The notes: generated by a model from the letters alone, not told the origin. A stretch of DNA of 64,000 nt from Marinomonas phaeophyticola (GCF_026966905.1 NZ_JAPUBN010000018.1:62001-126000); one strand, 5' to 3'. Positions 1-9,833 are shown, counted from the first letter of the stretch. Made by a program: numbers and translations.

Positions 1-584
1 ACCAAAGATTCAATGCGAGCTTCTTCGCCTTTCGCCGTCCCTTCAACCGAATATAAACCTAAAGAGATCCGATTCTTCATTTCTCCTCGTGTAATTCTAA
101 AACTATCTATATTTTTCTGCTTTAAATCCGCAATAATCGCAGTTGCCTCTTCTTTCGTCTCTGGGGCCGATATATACAACCAATATTTAATACTATTTTT
201 CTTTAACTCAACATCGCGATAGCGCCAACCAGACTCTCTTATTTTTGCAAGTAACAACTGTCTATCTTGATCTTTTTCAACCTCAAAAATAGGACAAAAT
301 GATTCAGACATCACCGCGGCTCGAATAGTGCGCTTGTTATTAGCGTCTTCCACAATTGCCTCTAACTGTGTTTCAAGATCATCCTTAATCTCAACTTGAG
401 GCGCCTGAGCAGTGTCACCCTCACCATTTAATTCCTGAAGCGACTCACTTAAAGTAACCACCTTCTGACTTACCGGAGGCGCATAAATAGATTTTTTCAC
501 AACAGACACATTCCTATTCTCTAGTTGATGCCAAGCAAAAAAACCAACATTACCTAAAAATATAAAAAAGAATAACCATTTCAT
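1..584 (-). CDS. SPOR domain-containing protein (partial, C-terminus outside window)
   Basis: Reading from 584 leftwards, the frame is open to the window edge, so about 194 residues are visible and the C-terminus is missing. It begins MKWLFFFIFLGNVGFFAWHQ, a single N-terminal membrane anchor. A low-complexity acidic linker follows, and then a region (about residues 95-190) with the feel of a SPOR peptidoglycan-binding fold (FCPIFEVEKDQDRQLLLAKI, then YWLYISAPETKEEA). SPOR domains bind denuded septal glycan, so the protein probably faces the periplasm. Its ATG (584-582) overlaps the coaX stop TGA (583-581) as ATGA, so the two are translationally coupled. The birA-coaX-SPOR order is known from pseudomonads and relatives, where tRNA and tuf genes often follow. 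That would lie left of this window. Confidence 0.75.
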   Translation of the reverse strand, partial: MKWLFFFIFLGNVGFFAWHQLENRNVSVVKKSIYAPPVSQKVVTLSESLQELNGEGDTAQAPQVEIKDDLETQLEAIVEDANNKRTIRAAVMSESFCPIFEVEKDQDRQLLLAKIRESGWRYRDVELKKNSIKYWLYISAPETKEEATAIIADLKQKNIDSFRITRGEMKNRISLGLYSVEGTAKGEEARIESL

Positions 585-1328
585 GACATTAATATCCGTT
601 CATCCCCAAGAAGCTTTGCACCTTTCAATACAAGATCAGGGTCAAATGTTTCATTAATCATTAACTGCTCCATGATCCTTTCACCATTCCCGCCTGTAAA
701 TACATATTTAGCGGAGGGGTAACGACTAACAATACGCTCAATAAAGCCCAATACCATTTCATTACAACCAAAACGCACCGCTTGCCCTGTATTCCTAGGC
801 AGTTCAGACGTATTTGTCATATCCGCTTCTGAATATCGGATCCGCCCGGTATTCGAGACCAACGATTTTTTCCATCATGTCACTACTGGGTGCTATGTAG
901 CCTCCCAAATGTCGTCCATCACTATTAACCACATCGATTTTCACTGCCGTTCCCGCATCTACAACGACAACCGTTCCTTGATACTGAGAATGTACATACA
1001 GAACCCCCAACCAGCGATCAATACCTAAACGATGTGGCTCACTGTAAGCATTTTCAACACCACAAGCCACCGCACTTACCTTCAGATCAAGCACATTCGC
1101 ATTCGGATAGCGCTTCCCAACCTCTTCCAACAACAATAAATTATTTGAATCATCTCGCACACTAGCAAAATAAACAGCATGAACTTCAAAAGCATGATCA
1201 TCAATCTCGTGATCACGTCCCCGCCAAATTATGTCATTTTTTAAAAACAGCGCCCATTTTATTGACGTATTGCCAACATCCATTACTAATACACATCGCT
1301 CAGTAGGATGATTATTGTTTACGAACAC
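581..1328 (-). pseudogene. coaX: Type III pantothenate kinase, reading frame broken by a 1-base insertion
   Basis: Type III pantothenate kinase phosphorylates pantothenate, the first step of CoA synthesis. The first frame carries the ASKHA motifs VMDVGNTSIKWALF, GIDRWLGV and VVVDAGTAVKIDVV, then runs off after DMMEKIV. The second frame continues with the family's expected NTGRIRYSEADMTNTSELPR and GGNGERIM. Reading five instead of six A residues (T6 on the plus strand, 866-871) joins them as DMMEKSLVSNTGRIRY, giving about 248 residues, normal for CoaX. I place the start at GTG 1328 because GGAGGTGAGG lies at ideal distance inside the end of birA. ATG 1343 would bury that site. The gene overlaps birA at one end and the SPOR gene (ATGA) at the other. 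CoaX is usually essential when no other kinase is present, so a sequencing error or transcript slippage is likelier than true loss. Confidence 0.85.
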
Positions 1329-2265
1329 TAACCTCACCTCCATATATATGACGAACCTCTATCCCATCATCAAAAATCAGTGCCCCTTTTTCAGTAATCC
1401 CCTTTACCAAGCCAAATTCTTTCTTGCTGGCGGATTGAAGCATAACCTCAGTCCCAATCAAAATATCGTATTTGATCCACTCATCAACCAACTCTGACAG
1501 ACCTTTGCCCTGATCAAAAGACTGACAAATAGCCGTCAGCTCATTCACTAACAATCCAACGATTGAATTTCGACTAGGTGATCTCCCAAGCAATGAATGT
1601 AAGTCTGTCCAAGGTTGATCTACAGAAGCCATCTCTTGAGGGGCCATTTTTACATTTAACCCAATGCCAATAATGACCTGACAAACATCGCTGTCAGTAA
1701 TCATTTCTAACAGAATTCCACAAATTTTTTGATTATTGATATGAATATCATTTGGCCATTTCAAACCAATATCAGCAACGCCTAACGTATCTAAAACTCT
1801 CGCAACAGCCACCCCAACCGCTAAGCTCAGCCCTTCTATCGCTCCTGTTCCAGATTCAAAGCACCAACCAAAAGAGAGCATGACATTTTGCGCAACCCCG
1901 CCTTCCCATTGACGCCCACGACGCCCTTTACCTTGAGTTTGTTTTTCAGATACAACCAATAAAGGTAAACTTTGACCTTGCTCTATTTGACGCTTGAGTT
2001 CAGTATTAGTGGAGTCGGTTTCAAAACAAATTTGGATAGCAATGTCATTTGAGGAAACGGTTTGCTGAATCTTTTCTTTATCTAAGAGCTCCAAAGCAGA
2101 AGGGAGCCGATAACCTTTACCCTTGACTGAATGCACCAGCACACCAATAGACTGTAATTTTTTTAACTTTTTCCAGATAGCCGCCCGAGTCACGCCAAGC
2201 TTTTGACCAAGCTCTTCACCAGAATGGAACTGACTATCACTTAATAACAACAACAAGTCTCGCAC
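1312..2265 (-). CDS. birA: Bifunctional biotin-[acetyl-CoA-carboxylase] ligase / biotin operon repressor
   Basis: BirA activates biotin as biotinyl-AMP, transfers it to the carboxyl carrier protein, and in the holo state represses biotin genes. Residues 1-60 hold a winged helix (SGEELGQKLGVTRAAIWKKL). The catalytic domain shows the adenylate-binding loop GKGRRGRQW, then LKWPNDI, KICGILLE and IGIGLNV. The C-terminal SH3-like domain ends GGEVSVRKQ. At about 317 residues it is the usual size. I prefer GTG 2265 over TTG 2271 because GGAG lies seven bases before the GTG. Its end overlaps coaX, implying co-transcription. Presence of the DNA-binding domain means it can act as a regulator as well as a ligase. 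Confidence 0.93.
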   Translation of the reverse strand: MRDLLLLLSDSQFHSGEELGQKLGVTRAAIWKKLKKLQSIGVLVHSVKGKGYRLPSALELLDKEKIQQTVSSNDIAIQICFETDSTNTELKRQIEQGQSLPLLVVSEKQTQGKGRRGRQWEGGVAQNVMLSFGWCFESGTGAIEGLSLAVGVAVARVLDTLGVADIGLKWPNDIHINNQKICGILLEMITDSDVCQVIIGIGLNVKMAPQEMASVDQPWTDLHSLLGRSPSRNSIVGLLVNELTAICQSFDQGKGLSELVDEWIKYDILIGTEVMLQSASKKEFGLVKGITEKGALIFDDGIEVRHIYGGEVSVRKQ

Positions 2266-2310
2266 AATCAAACTCCTGCAACGCTATACACCTTAACCCG
2301 ACAAAAATGA

Positions 2311-3486
2311 TTAAGAGTTGGATTTTATGAATTGAATAATATCTTCTACCAGTAAATTGAAATAGGGATTCCAGGTAATTCTCGCCCCATAGGCACTTTT
2401 TGAACTTAACAATTCGCCTTTTTCACCAAACCAAATACTGGGCTCCGTTTTACAACGCTGAAAACTTTCCTCATCGGATAGAAAGTCACAGATACGATAA
2501 TCCCCTTCAGAACCATAATGAGGGTCTTTTGGACTACCATGAATCGACATATGCGACAGACCCGTTATCTTTTGATGTGGTAAATAGGCATTGATTACCC
2601 GAGTTCTTGATTGTGTTTGGTTTTCCATTTCACTTGAATAAATCAACATTTGGCTTTTTTTATTCACGAGTGATTTTGAGAAAATAGATTGTGTAACCGC
2701 ACTATCGACCGTTGCATCCTGATCCGCTAATGCAATGAAAACTGGTACACTCGAAAGCGGCTTTTCATGTAAGCGGCTACGTAACTCCTTTGCTGTCTTA
2801 TAAGCTTCAGCGATAGCTGGCACAGGTATAGAGGCATATTTAGCATAATCATCCGTTTCTTCGTGGTCTAACCAAGTCAGTACAGGTGAAAGAAAAGGAG
2901 ATAGCCAATCTATTCCACTGTTAATCTTTAGCAAAGGAGAGAAAAGCACTACGCCTTCCACGTCATCAGAGTGGTCTACAGCAAAATTTAACGCCAAAGC
3001 ACCGCCAGTCGAGAAGCCACCAACAAAAAATGAATCGACTTCGCCTTTGAAAGTGAGGGCACTGCGATTAAATGTTTGCCTCCAGTCTTCCCGTGTCACA
3101 TCAATTAAATCTTCGGCACGTGTCCCATGCCCAGGCAATAAAATGACTCTTACATGAACACAATTTTCACTTAAACGTTGCGCTACCGAGCGCATGCCAT
3201 ATGGAGAGTCTGATAACCCATGAGATAGCAGTAAGCCTTTTGTTTCTCCCTTACAATGAGCTGCGGGGAAATATTCAAAGGGCATAACAGCTTGAATTTC
3301 TTGTTGTTTATTGCCTACCATCAAGATCTGTTTATTCTGCTGCAAAAACGTGTCAACCCTCAAGAGATACTCTTCGAATGCTTCATCTGTCTGCGGAATA
3401 ACGCCAATACCAGCATAAGATAAAGAGGCAAAAAGAAACGATAACATTACGTAAAAGACATTTATTGCTTGTTTGAGTCTAAGCAC
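2311..3486 (-). CDS. Secreted alpha/beta hydrolase (serine esterase/lipase type)
   Basis: A 391-residue alpha/beta hydrolase. The first 25 residues form a signal peptide ending SLSYAG, so it is probably exported. HGLSDSPYG (about 89-97) is the oxyanion-hole HG motif, GFSTGG (about 157-162) holds the nucleophile Ser159, an aspartate lies in ALADQDATVD (about 255), and the catalytic His is probably in GLSHMSIHG (about 307). The fold resembles monoacylglycerol lipase or carboxylesterase families, but the substrate cannot be read from sequence. The start is GTG 3486 with AAGGTGG about ten bases upstream. It lies 45 bases upstream of birA on the same strand, so it may be co-transcribed without functional link. 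It diverges from mtnB. Confidence 0.8.
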   Translation of the reverse strand: MLRLKQAINVFYVMLSFLFASLSYAGIGVIPQTDEAFEEYLLRVDTFLQQNKQILMVGNKQQEIQAVMPFEYFPAAHCKGETKGLLLSHGLSDSPYGMRSVAQRLSENCVHVRVILLPGHGTRAEDLIDVTREDWRQTFNRSALTFKGEVDSFFVGGFSTGGALALNFAVDHSDDVEGVVLFSPLLKINSGIDWLSPFLSPVLTWLDHEETDDYAKYASIPVPAIAEAYKTAKELRSRLHEKPLSSVPVFIALADQDATVDSAVTQSIFSKSLVNKKSQMLIYSSEMENQTQSRTRVINAYLPHQKITGLSHMSIHGSPKDPHYGSEGDYRICDFLSDEESFQRCKTEPSIWFGEKGELLSSKSAYGARITWNPYFNLLVEDIIQFIKSNS

Positions 3487-3630
3487 AGCCCTATTTCCAC
3501 CTTTTTATGTATTGATAGCCCATCCTATCAAATCCAATCTAGCCACGCTTACATTATTCAAGAATTCTCTCTACCAGTCCTTTCATCCAATGTTAATATG
3601 TAGCCAAATTTATTGTTTGGATATCCCTTT

Positions 3631-4296
3631 ATGACTACAGAATTAGACAACCAGACTCTAGCGTTATCTCAGGCCATTATTTTAGCGGGAAAATGGATTA
3701 GTGGAAGACAATGGGTACCGGCAACAGGAGGCAACTTTTCCGCTCGCCTTGATAAAAAGCAATGCCTTGTAACCGCCTCAGGAAAACATAAAGGGCATCT
3801 GTGCAGCGACGATTTACTTACCACTTCATGGACAGACCAAGAACTCATTTGCGATGGTAAACCTTCGGCCGAAACCCTATTACACACACAAATTTATGAC
3901 CTTGATGAGTCGGCACAAGCGGTATTTCATACACATTCAGTACAAGCTACCGTCTTTAGCCGCTTAATCGATGCGCCAAGCTATCGTTTTAATGGCTATG
4001 AAATGCAAAAATCCATTACTGGGAACACAAGTCATGCAGACGATGTGCGACTCCCCATAGTCAACAACAGCCAAGATATGCGTTTATTGGCTGCGGAGGT
4101 TAAAACTCGTTGGCAAGACAATCCTATGCCTTATGCATTTTTAGTTAAAGGCCATGGAATGTATGCTTGGGGTGATTCAATAGAAACAGCAAAACACCAC
4201 CTCGAGGGATGGGAATTCTTAATTGAATGTGAGTTAAAACGTATCCAACTATTACCTTTACTAACAGACCATATAAAACAAGGAAATGGCGCATGA
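3631..4296 (+). CDS. mtnB: Methylthioribulose-1-phosphate dehydratase
   Basis: MtnB dehydrates 5-methylthioribulose-1-phosphate to the 2,3-diketone in methionine salvage. It belongs to the class II aldolase/adducin fold: ATGGNFSARL near the N-terminus, TASGKHKG for phosphate binding, and the zinc ligands in HTHSVQ plus a later His in KGHGMYAWG. The frame is open from TTG 3613, but ATG 3631 (MTTELDNQ) fits the family length of about 205-220 residues better. No strong Shine-Dalgarno is seen. Its last four bases ATGA contain the start of mtnC, so the two are translationally coupled. Confidence 0.93.
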   Translation: MTTELDNQTLALSQAIILAGKWISGRQWVPATGGNFSARLDKKQCLVTASGKHKGHLCSDDLLTTSWTDQELICDGKPSAETLLHTQIYDLDESAQAVFHTHSVQATVFSRLIDAPSYRFNGYEMQKSITGNTSHADDVRLPIVNNSQDMRLLAAEVKTRWQDNPMPYAFLVKGHGMYAWGDSIETAKHHLEGWEFLIECELKRIQLLPLLTDHIKQGNGA

Positions 4297-4970
4297 TTAA
4301 AGCTATTTTAACCGACATAGAAGGCACCACAAGTAAAATCAGCTTTGTTCATGAAGTACTGTTTCCTTACGCTCGCCAACATATGGCTGAATTTATTAAA
4401 AGCCAATATCAAAACGAAGCCGTTACAGAACAAATTGAGGCGATAAAAACACAGATAGGCGATCCAACAGCCTCTCTCGAAACCATAATCCAAACACTCG
4501 AGCACTGGATTGATACCGATAAGAAAATAACACCTTTAAAAGCATTACAAGGCATGATCTGGAAGCATGGATATGAGGCCAAAGAGTTTACTGGCCATGT
4601 GTACCAAGATGCATTTGATAACCTTACAAAATGGCAACACAACGGGCTAGCACTCTATGTTTATAGCTCGGGTTCCGTTGCCGCTCAAAAGTTGATTTTT
4701 GGCTATTCTGATTTCGGCGATATGACCGCGTTATTTACAGGATATTTTGATACCAAGATAGGCTTGAAACAAGAAGCGCAATCTTATGAAAATATTATTG
4801 AGGCATTACCTTATCACGCCACTGAGATACTGTTTCTTTCTGATGTAGTAGCCGAGCTTAATGCGGCCGCCAATGCTGGCATGCAGACCTATCAACTCAT
4901 CAGGGAATCCCAACCGAAGAGTCAACACCCAAATGCCAACTCGTTTGATCAAATCACCATTCAGCCGTAG
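4293..4970 (+). CDS. mtnC: Acireductone synthase (enolase-phosphatase E1)
   Basis: This HAD-superfamily enzyme performs both enolisation and dephosphorylation of 2,3-diketo-5-methylthiopentyl-1-phosphate, giving acireductone. The nucleophile Asp is in the N-terminal LTDIEGTTSKISFVHEV. Motif II is YSSGSVAAQK, and motif III/IV is FLSDVVAELNAA. At 225 residues it matches the family. It overlaps mtnB by four bases and is followed 36 bases later by mtnD, forming an mtnBCD operon. Confidence 0.95.
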   Translation: MIKAILTDIEGTTSKISFVHEVLFPYARQHMAEFIKSQYQNEAVTEQIEAIKTQIGDPTASLETIIQTLEHWIDTDKKITPLKALQGMIWKHGYEAKEFTGHVYQDAFDNLTKWQHNGLALYVYSSGSVAAQKLIFGYSDFGDMTALFTGYFDTKIGLKQEAQSYENIIEALPYHATEILFLSDVVAELNAAANAGMQTYQLIRESQPKSQHPNANSFDQITIQP

Positions 4971-5006
4971 ATTATTTATCTATTTATTATAGGAGCCGCA
5001 GCGGAT

Positions 5007-5549
5007 ATGAGCCAATTATCAAAATACCAACAGGACACACCTGAAGTTTGTCTATTACAAACAAATAACGCGGATGAAATAACGGCCATTCTTAATAAAG
5101 AAGGCGTTAATTTTTATCGCTGGCATGCAAGCTTTCCAATTGAAGCATCCACCTCTAACGAACAGATTTTAGAAGCCTATTCAAAAGACATTCAAACATT
5201 GAAAGACGCTGGCGGATATCAAACGGTGGATGTAGTGAGCATGCATGCTGCCCACCCAGATAAAGCCGCCTTTAGAGAAAAGTTTTTAAGTGAGCACATT
5301 CATACTGAAGATGAAATTCGTTTTTTTGTGAGTGGTAAAGGACTGTTTTGCTTGCATATTGGAGAGTACATTTACCAAGTACTATGCGAAAAAGAAGACT
5401 TAATCAGCGTCCCAGCGAACATGCCTCATTGGTTTGATATGGGGTCAGAACCTGCATTCACAGCCATCCGCTTATTCAACAATCAAGAAGGGTGGGTTGC
5501 ACATTTTACTGGCAGCCCTATTGCTGACCAGTTTCCATTATTAGACTAG
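5007..5549 (+). CDS. mtnD: Acireductone dioxygenase
   Basis: Cupin metalloenzyme of methionine salvage, 180 residues. It converts acireductone and O2 either to the keto-acid precursor of methionine plus formate (Fe form) or, off-pathway, to methylthiopropionate and CO (Ni form). The metal-binding set is visible as HIHTEDEIRFF (two His and Glu) and a later His in NMPHWFDMG. AGGAGCCGCAGCGG precedes the ATG. It is the last gene of mtnBCD and converges on mtnA. A long hairpin follows its stop. Confidence 0.95.
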   Translation: MSQLSKYQQDTPEVCLLQTNNADEITAILNKEGVNFYRWHASFPIEASTSNEQILEAYSKDIQTLKDAGGYQTVDVVSMHAAHPDKAAFREKFLSEHIHTEDEIRFFVSGKGLFCLHIGEYIYQVLCEKEDLISVPANMPHWFDMGSEPAFTAIRLFNNQEGWVAHFTGSPIADQFPLLD

Positions 5550-5558
5550 TCTAATAAC

Positions 5559-5598
5559 GTCCATCCCATTAGGTGATATAAAACCTCAAGGGATGGAC
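5559..5598. terminator. Convergent hairpin between mtnD and mtnA
   Basis: GTCCATCCC (5559-5567) pairs with GGGATGGAC (5590-5598), and AGGT (5571-5574) pairs with ACCT (5583-5586) inside it. It lies exactly between two converging genes, so a bidirectional terminator is likely. There is no clear U-tract on either strand. Confidence 0.6.
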
Positions 5599-5608
5599 TC
5601 ATGCATCG

Positions 5609-6628
5609 CTAGCGTCTTGCTAATTTACCCGTTTGAACATCTTCCACACGATAAATTCCGGTGTCTAAGATCCACGCCGAAACCAAATGGGCTGGTGTGA
5701 CATCAAAGGCAGGATTATACACTGGCGCCCCTTCTGGAGCCCATATACAATCCCCAAATCCACCGCTAACACCTTTTACTTCTGAAGCGTTACGTTCTTC
5801 AATCGGTATTAAGTTTCCATTTTCACATGCTAGGTCGACTGTGGTATGGGGAGCAACAACATAAAAAGGAATCTCATGATAGCTCGCCAACACAGCTAGA
5901 TTATAAGTCCCTATTTTATTGGCGAAATCACCATTGGCCGCTATCCGGTCAGCACCAACAAAAATACAATCTACCTCTCCTCGAGCCATGAGCATGGCCG
6001 CCATAGAGTCACAAATCAATCGATAAGGCACACCTAATTCCCCCATTTCCCAGGCGGTTAGTCGTCCCCCTTGTAACAACGGACGAGTTTCACCCACCCA
6101 GACTTTCACGTTTTTCCCCGATCCATGCGCTTTACGAATGACTCCAATGGCCGTACCTACACCAACTGTGGCTAACCCACCCGTATTACAATGGGTTAAG
6201 ATGTTACTGTTTGGGGAGATGAGACTGTTTCCTAATTCAGACAACTTATTACAAAGCTCAATGTCTTCATAAAATAAACGCTCGGCCTCATCCACAACAG
6301 ACTTAGGGTAACCCGTCTTGGATGCCTGTAGCAGACTATCTATATTATTCATCAAGTTCACGGCCGTTGGTCGCGCGGCTCGAAGCCTATTTGCATTTCG
6401 AATAAAGTCCTCTTCCGCAAGGCCTTTTTCAGCTTTTATCGCTAATAATAAACACGCAGCAATACCAATGGCAGGTGCGCCTCGAATCTGTAATTTCTGT
6501 ATCATCAACACCATTGAATCAATAGAATCGCACACCAGCCACTGTTTTTTGTTAGGTAACTGGGTTTGGTCTAATATGGATAATTGATTGTCATCGACAA
6601 AAATACTTAGGGCATGTAAATCGTTCAT
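5609..6628 (-). CDS. mtnA: S-methyl-5-thioribose-1-phosphate isomerase
   Basis: MtnA isomerises methylthioribose-1-phosphate to methylthioribulose-1-phosphate, feeding MtnB. It belongs to the eIF2B-like family. Visible signatures are the early [12 protein letters not shown], the catalytic-Cys region [16 protein letters not shown], and [20 protein letters not shown] with its Asp. From ATG 6628 ([10 protein letters not shown]) it is 339 residues. The frame extends to TTG 6643, but that start lacks support. It is divergent from mtnK and converges on mtnBCD, so the salvage set is split into three transcripts within 4.3 kb. Confidence 0.94.
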   Translation of the reverse strand: MNDLHALSIFVDDNQLSILDQTQLPNKKQWLVCDSIDSMVLMIQKLQIRGAPAIGIAACLLLAIKAEKGLAEEDFIRNANRLRAARPTAVNLMNNIDSLLQASKTGYPKSVVDEAERLFYEDIELCNKLSELGNSLISPNSNILTHCNTGGLATVGVGTAIGVIRKAHGSGKNVKVWVGETRPLLQGGRLTAWEMGELGVPYRLICDSMAAMLMARGEVDCIFVGADRIAANGDFANKIGTYNLAVLASYHEIPFYVVAPHTTVDLACENGNLIPIEERNASEVKGVSGGFGDCIWAPEGAPVYNPAFDVTPAHLVSAWILDTGIYRVEDVQTGKLARR

Positions 6629-6706
6629 GCAGAAAAATCTCAAATAAGGTTACAATAACCGAAATTATGCTAGTCCTACCGACCCATTACAACCAATAGA
6701 GGCCTT

Positions 6707-7906
6707 ATGACAGCTTATAAAACATTTTCCGAAAAAGACGTCATCAAATACGTACAAAAATTGGGTTACTTTAAAAAGAGTAATAACCTTGATTGTGCGG
6801 AAATGGGAGACGGCAACCTCAATTTAGTTTTTCGAGTTAGCGACACCAATAATGTCAGCTTAATTGTCAAGCAGGCCCTACCTTATGCACGTTGTGTTGG
6901 TGAGAGCTGGCCTCTTACCTTGGATAGAGCCCGTATTGAAGCGGAAGTTTTACTTGAACACGCTAAGATTAGTACAGAGCACACAGTAAATGTGCTTCAT
7001 TATGATCCTGAACTCGCAACTATTGTGATGGAAGACCTAAAAGCCTTCGAAATAATGAGAGCAGAACTAGTCGCTGGAAAAGGGTTCCCACATGTGGGCA
7101 AACAATTAGGTAGCCACCTAGCAAAAACCTTATTTTACACCAGCGACTTTTACCTCTCAGCGAAAGATAAAAAAGCCCAAGTGGCTCGTTTTATCAATCC
7201 TGACTTATGCCAAATCACTGAAGATCTCTTTTTTACTGACCCGTACCGAGAAAACGAACGTAACAATATCTTTCCAACATCAGAAAAATTGTCACTAGAA
7301 TTACGTACCGATGATAACTTATTGGCTGAAGTGGCTGAACTTAAAGCAAAATTCTTAAATAATACCCAAGCCTTACTACACGGAGATATTCACAGTGGCA
7401 GTCTTTTTGTTGATAACACGACAATGAAAGTGATTGATGCAGAATTTGGCTTTTATGGCCCCATGGGGTTTGATGTTGGTTCACCGATAGGTAACTATCT
7501 ACTCAACTACTGTGGCAGTGCGGCCAAATGGGATGGAGTTCAAAAAGAAGGCCACCTCAACATGCTCAAGGACATTACCAGAGATACATGGAATGTTTTC
7601 GCTAAAGAAATAACGCAACTTATGGAAGGACATACTCAAGATTTAGCACTCCAAAACCCGACATATCAAGCACGTTTTCTACGCTCTGTATTTTTAGATA
7701 CCATTGGCTATGCGGGTTGTGAGTTAATTCGACGTACGATAGGTTTAGCCCATGTTAGTGATCTAGAGAGCATCGATGACACTAATGCAAGAGCGGTTGC
7801 TGAAGCGAATGCTATTGCACTCGGAAAAACCCTGATCAATAAAAGACACAGTTTTGTCTCCATTGAAGACGTACTTTTAGAAGCTGAAGCCATTATTGGG
7901 GGCTAA
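6707..7906 (+). CDS. mtnK: Methylthioribose kinase
   Basis: MtnK phosphorylates 5-methylthioribose with ATP, the entry point to salvage when methylthioadenosine is split by the MtnN nucleosidase. At 399 residues with an aminoglycoside-phosphotransferase fold, it shows EMGDGNLNLVFRV (nucleotide loop), LLHGDIHSGSLFVD (catalytic Asp) and VIDAEFGFYGPMGFDVG (metal Asp, substrate loop). It diverges from mtnA over a 78-base promoter region and is followed 20 bases later by a GNAT gene that may be co-transcribed. Confidence 0.94.
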   Translation: MTAYKTFSEKDVIKYVQKLGYFKKSNNLDCAEMGDGNLNLVFRVSDTNNVSLIVKQALPYARCVGESWPLTLDRARIEAEVLLEHAKISTEHTVNVLHYDPELATIVMEDLKAFEIMRAELVAGKGFPHVGKQLGSHLAKTLFYTSDFYLSAKDKKAQVARFINPDLCQITEDLFFTDPYRENERNNIFPTSEKLSLELRTDDNLLAEVAELKAKFLNNTQALLHGDIHSGSLFVDNTTMKVIDAEFGFYGPMGFDVGSPIGNYLLNYCGSAAKWDGVQKEGHLNMLKDITRDTWNVFAKEITQLMEGHTQDLALQNPTYQARFLRSVFLDTIGYAGCELIRRTIGLAHVSDLESIDDTNARAVAEANAIALGKTLINKRHSFVSIEDVLLEAEAIIGG

Positions 7907-7926
7907 TCGATATTGAGCCTATATCA

Positions 7927-8385
7927 ATGGACGCCTTAAATTCTCACTTGTATACCGTAGAGCAATCATCTCGATTGCTCTTTCCTCTCACAAAAAAGTT
8001 TTATCAGGCGTATTACCCCGCAGGTAAACCCAATAAAGCCGACCCTATTTGGCTGTTAAAAGAAAATACCATTGTGTGCGCCTATCGATTAAAGCAGCTC
8101 TCTCATTGTCAGTTATTAACCGCAATGGTTACCAGGCCCTCACATCGAAAACAAGGTTTGGGAAGTCTCCTATTACAACAAACCCAAAAGGCTCTACTGT
8201 CTAGACCCACCTACTGTTTTGCTTTCGAACATCTAGAGCCTTTCTATATCGCCAATGGCTTTCTGACCCTCCCCAAAGAAGCATTACCAGATGAACTACT
8301 TGAGCGCTTTATTCGCTATACATTATCAGGTAAAAAACTGGTTCCTATGAGATTCACACAAAGCACATACTTAAAATCAACTTAA
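7927..8385 (+). CDS. GNAT-family N-acetyltransferase
   Basis: A 152-residue protein with a GNAT core. The acetyl-CoA loop is recognisable as RPSHRKQGLGSLLLQQTQKA (Q/RxxGxG/A pattern), preceded by a beta strand (CQLLTAMVT) and followed by YCFAFEHLEPFYIANGF. The acceptor substrate is unknown. It starts 20 bases after mtnK and ends about 100 bases before the GH1 gene, suggesting a loose mtnK-GNAT-GH1 transcript. Nothing in the sequence ties it to methionine salvage. Confidence 0.75.
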   Translation: MDALNSHLYTVEQSSRLLFPLTKKFYQAYYPAGKPNKADPIWLLKENTIVCAYRLKQLSHCQLLTAMVTRPSHRKQGLGSLLLQQTQKALLSRPTYCFAFEHLEPFYIANGFLTLPKEALPDELLERFIRYTLSGKKLVPMRFTQSTYLKST

Positions 8386-8487
8386 TCATCTTAATTAGTC
8401 GTCTTCGGAATGCTTCACCTTGACTCTTTTTTACAACCTCTTCTACTCTTGGTAACAACTTCATTTTCTATCTTAAAGGATTCAGTT

Positions 8488-9833
8488 GTGTCCATTAAAT
8501 TACCAAAAGATTCACCCATGCTCACTTCTTCTTTTACATACGGAGTAGCCACTGCGGCCTTTCAAATTGAAGGAGCTAATACCGAAGACGGACGTTTAGA
8601 ATCCATCTGGGATAGGTTCTGCCAGCAACCCAATAAAGTCAAGAATCAAGACAATGGCAGTGTAGCTTGCGACCATTATCACCTATGGGAAGAAGATGTA
8701 AAATTAATTCAATCCTTAGGCGTTGACGCGTATCGACTTTCGATCGCTTGGCCTAGAGTGATTCAGCAAGACGGGACAATTAACCCTCTCGGCGTGCGCT
8801 TCTATAAACTCCTACTTAACGCATTAAGAGACGTCGGTATAAAAACCTTTGTGACACTTTATCATTGGGACCTACCACAGCACCTAGAAGATAATGGAGG
8901 CTGGCTAAATAGAGACACCTGTTATAGGTTTCGTGATTATGCAGACTTGATATCACAAGAACTGTCTGATTATGTCGACTCTTGGGCTACCTTTAATGAA
9001 CCCTTTTGCGCGGCCATTTTAGGATACGAATTAGGAATACACGCTCCTGGTTTAAATCATCCGAGATATGGACGACAAGCCGCCCACCACATTCTACTCG
9101 CTCATGGATTAGCATTACCCGTGTTACGCAAGAATGCCCCCCATGCCCAAATTGGCATAGTCCTCAATATGAATCGCTCCTATGCAGCAAGTGAGAAGTC
9201 CGAAGATCAATTTGCTGGATTAATGAGAGAAACACTTGATAACCAGTTTTTTATTGAGCCTTTAATGACAGGACAATACCCTCAGGTTTTAAAACTGATC
9301 GCTCCAGAATATTTACCCGCTATGATCCTAGAAGAAGATATGCAAATTATCTCTCAACCCATAGATTTTTTAGGTCTTAATTATTACACCTGTAACCACA
9401 ACGCATTCGATGCCAAGTATTTATTTAAAAATGTTCGCAATAAAAAAACAGTAGAGTACACCGACATTGGTTGGGAAGTGGCACCTCACGCTTTTGAGGA
9501 GTTGCTGATTAACCTCAATCAGCAATACCGTCTCCCCCTATTTTTATCACTGAAAATGGAGCCGCCTGTGCTGACGTATTGAGTAACGGAGAAGTAAATG
9601 ATGAACAACGTGTTCATTACCTTAACGATCATTTAAACGCGGTTCATAATGCCATCACAGCAGGCGTCGATATACGAGGTTATTTTGCTTGGAGTCTTAT
9701 GGACAACTTTGAATGGGCGGAAGGTTACAGTAAACGCTTTGGATTGGTCTATGTTGATTACCAAACACAAAAAAGAACGATGAAACGTAGTGGTAAAGCC
9801 TATCAGAAGTTTTTGAATGATAGACATAGCTGA
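8488..9833 (+). pseudogene. GH1 beta-glucosidase, reading frame broken by a 1-base deletion
   Basis: Glycoside hydrolase family 1 enzymes cleave beta-linked glucosides by a retaining mechanism. The N-terminal block FTYGVATAAFQIEGA, the acid/base region WATFNEPFCAAILGYELG and DFLGLNYYTC are in the first frame. The nucleophile motif [13 protein letters not shown] and the C-terminal [17 protein letters not shown] are in a second frame. Adding one C to the C5 run at 9534-9538 restores [11 protein letters not shown], the classic family sequence, and yields about 448 residues, the normal length. I chose GTG 8488 because AAAGGA lies seven bases upstream. An ATG at 8410 would add a non-homologous leader. 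As sequenced, the first part ends after VLTY at 9582 and lacks the nucleophile. Confidence 0.88.

Noticed and set aside
9538..9548. Programmed -1 frameshift in the GH1 gene at CTATTTTTA
   Set aside because: The heptamer does not satisfy the X XXY YYZ rule; inserting one C upstream gives the family motif [11 protein letters not shown] exactly, so a simple indel explains it better.
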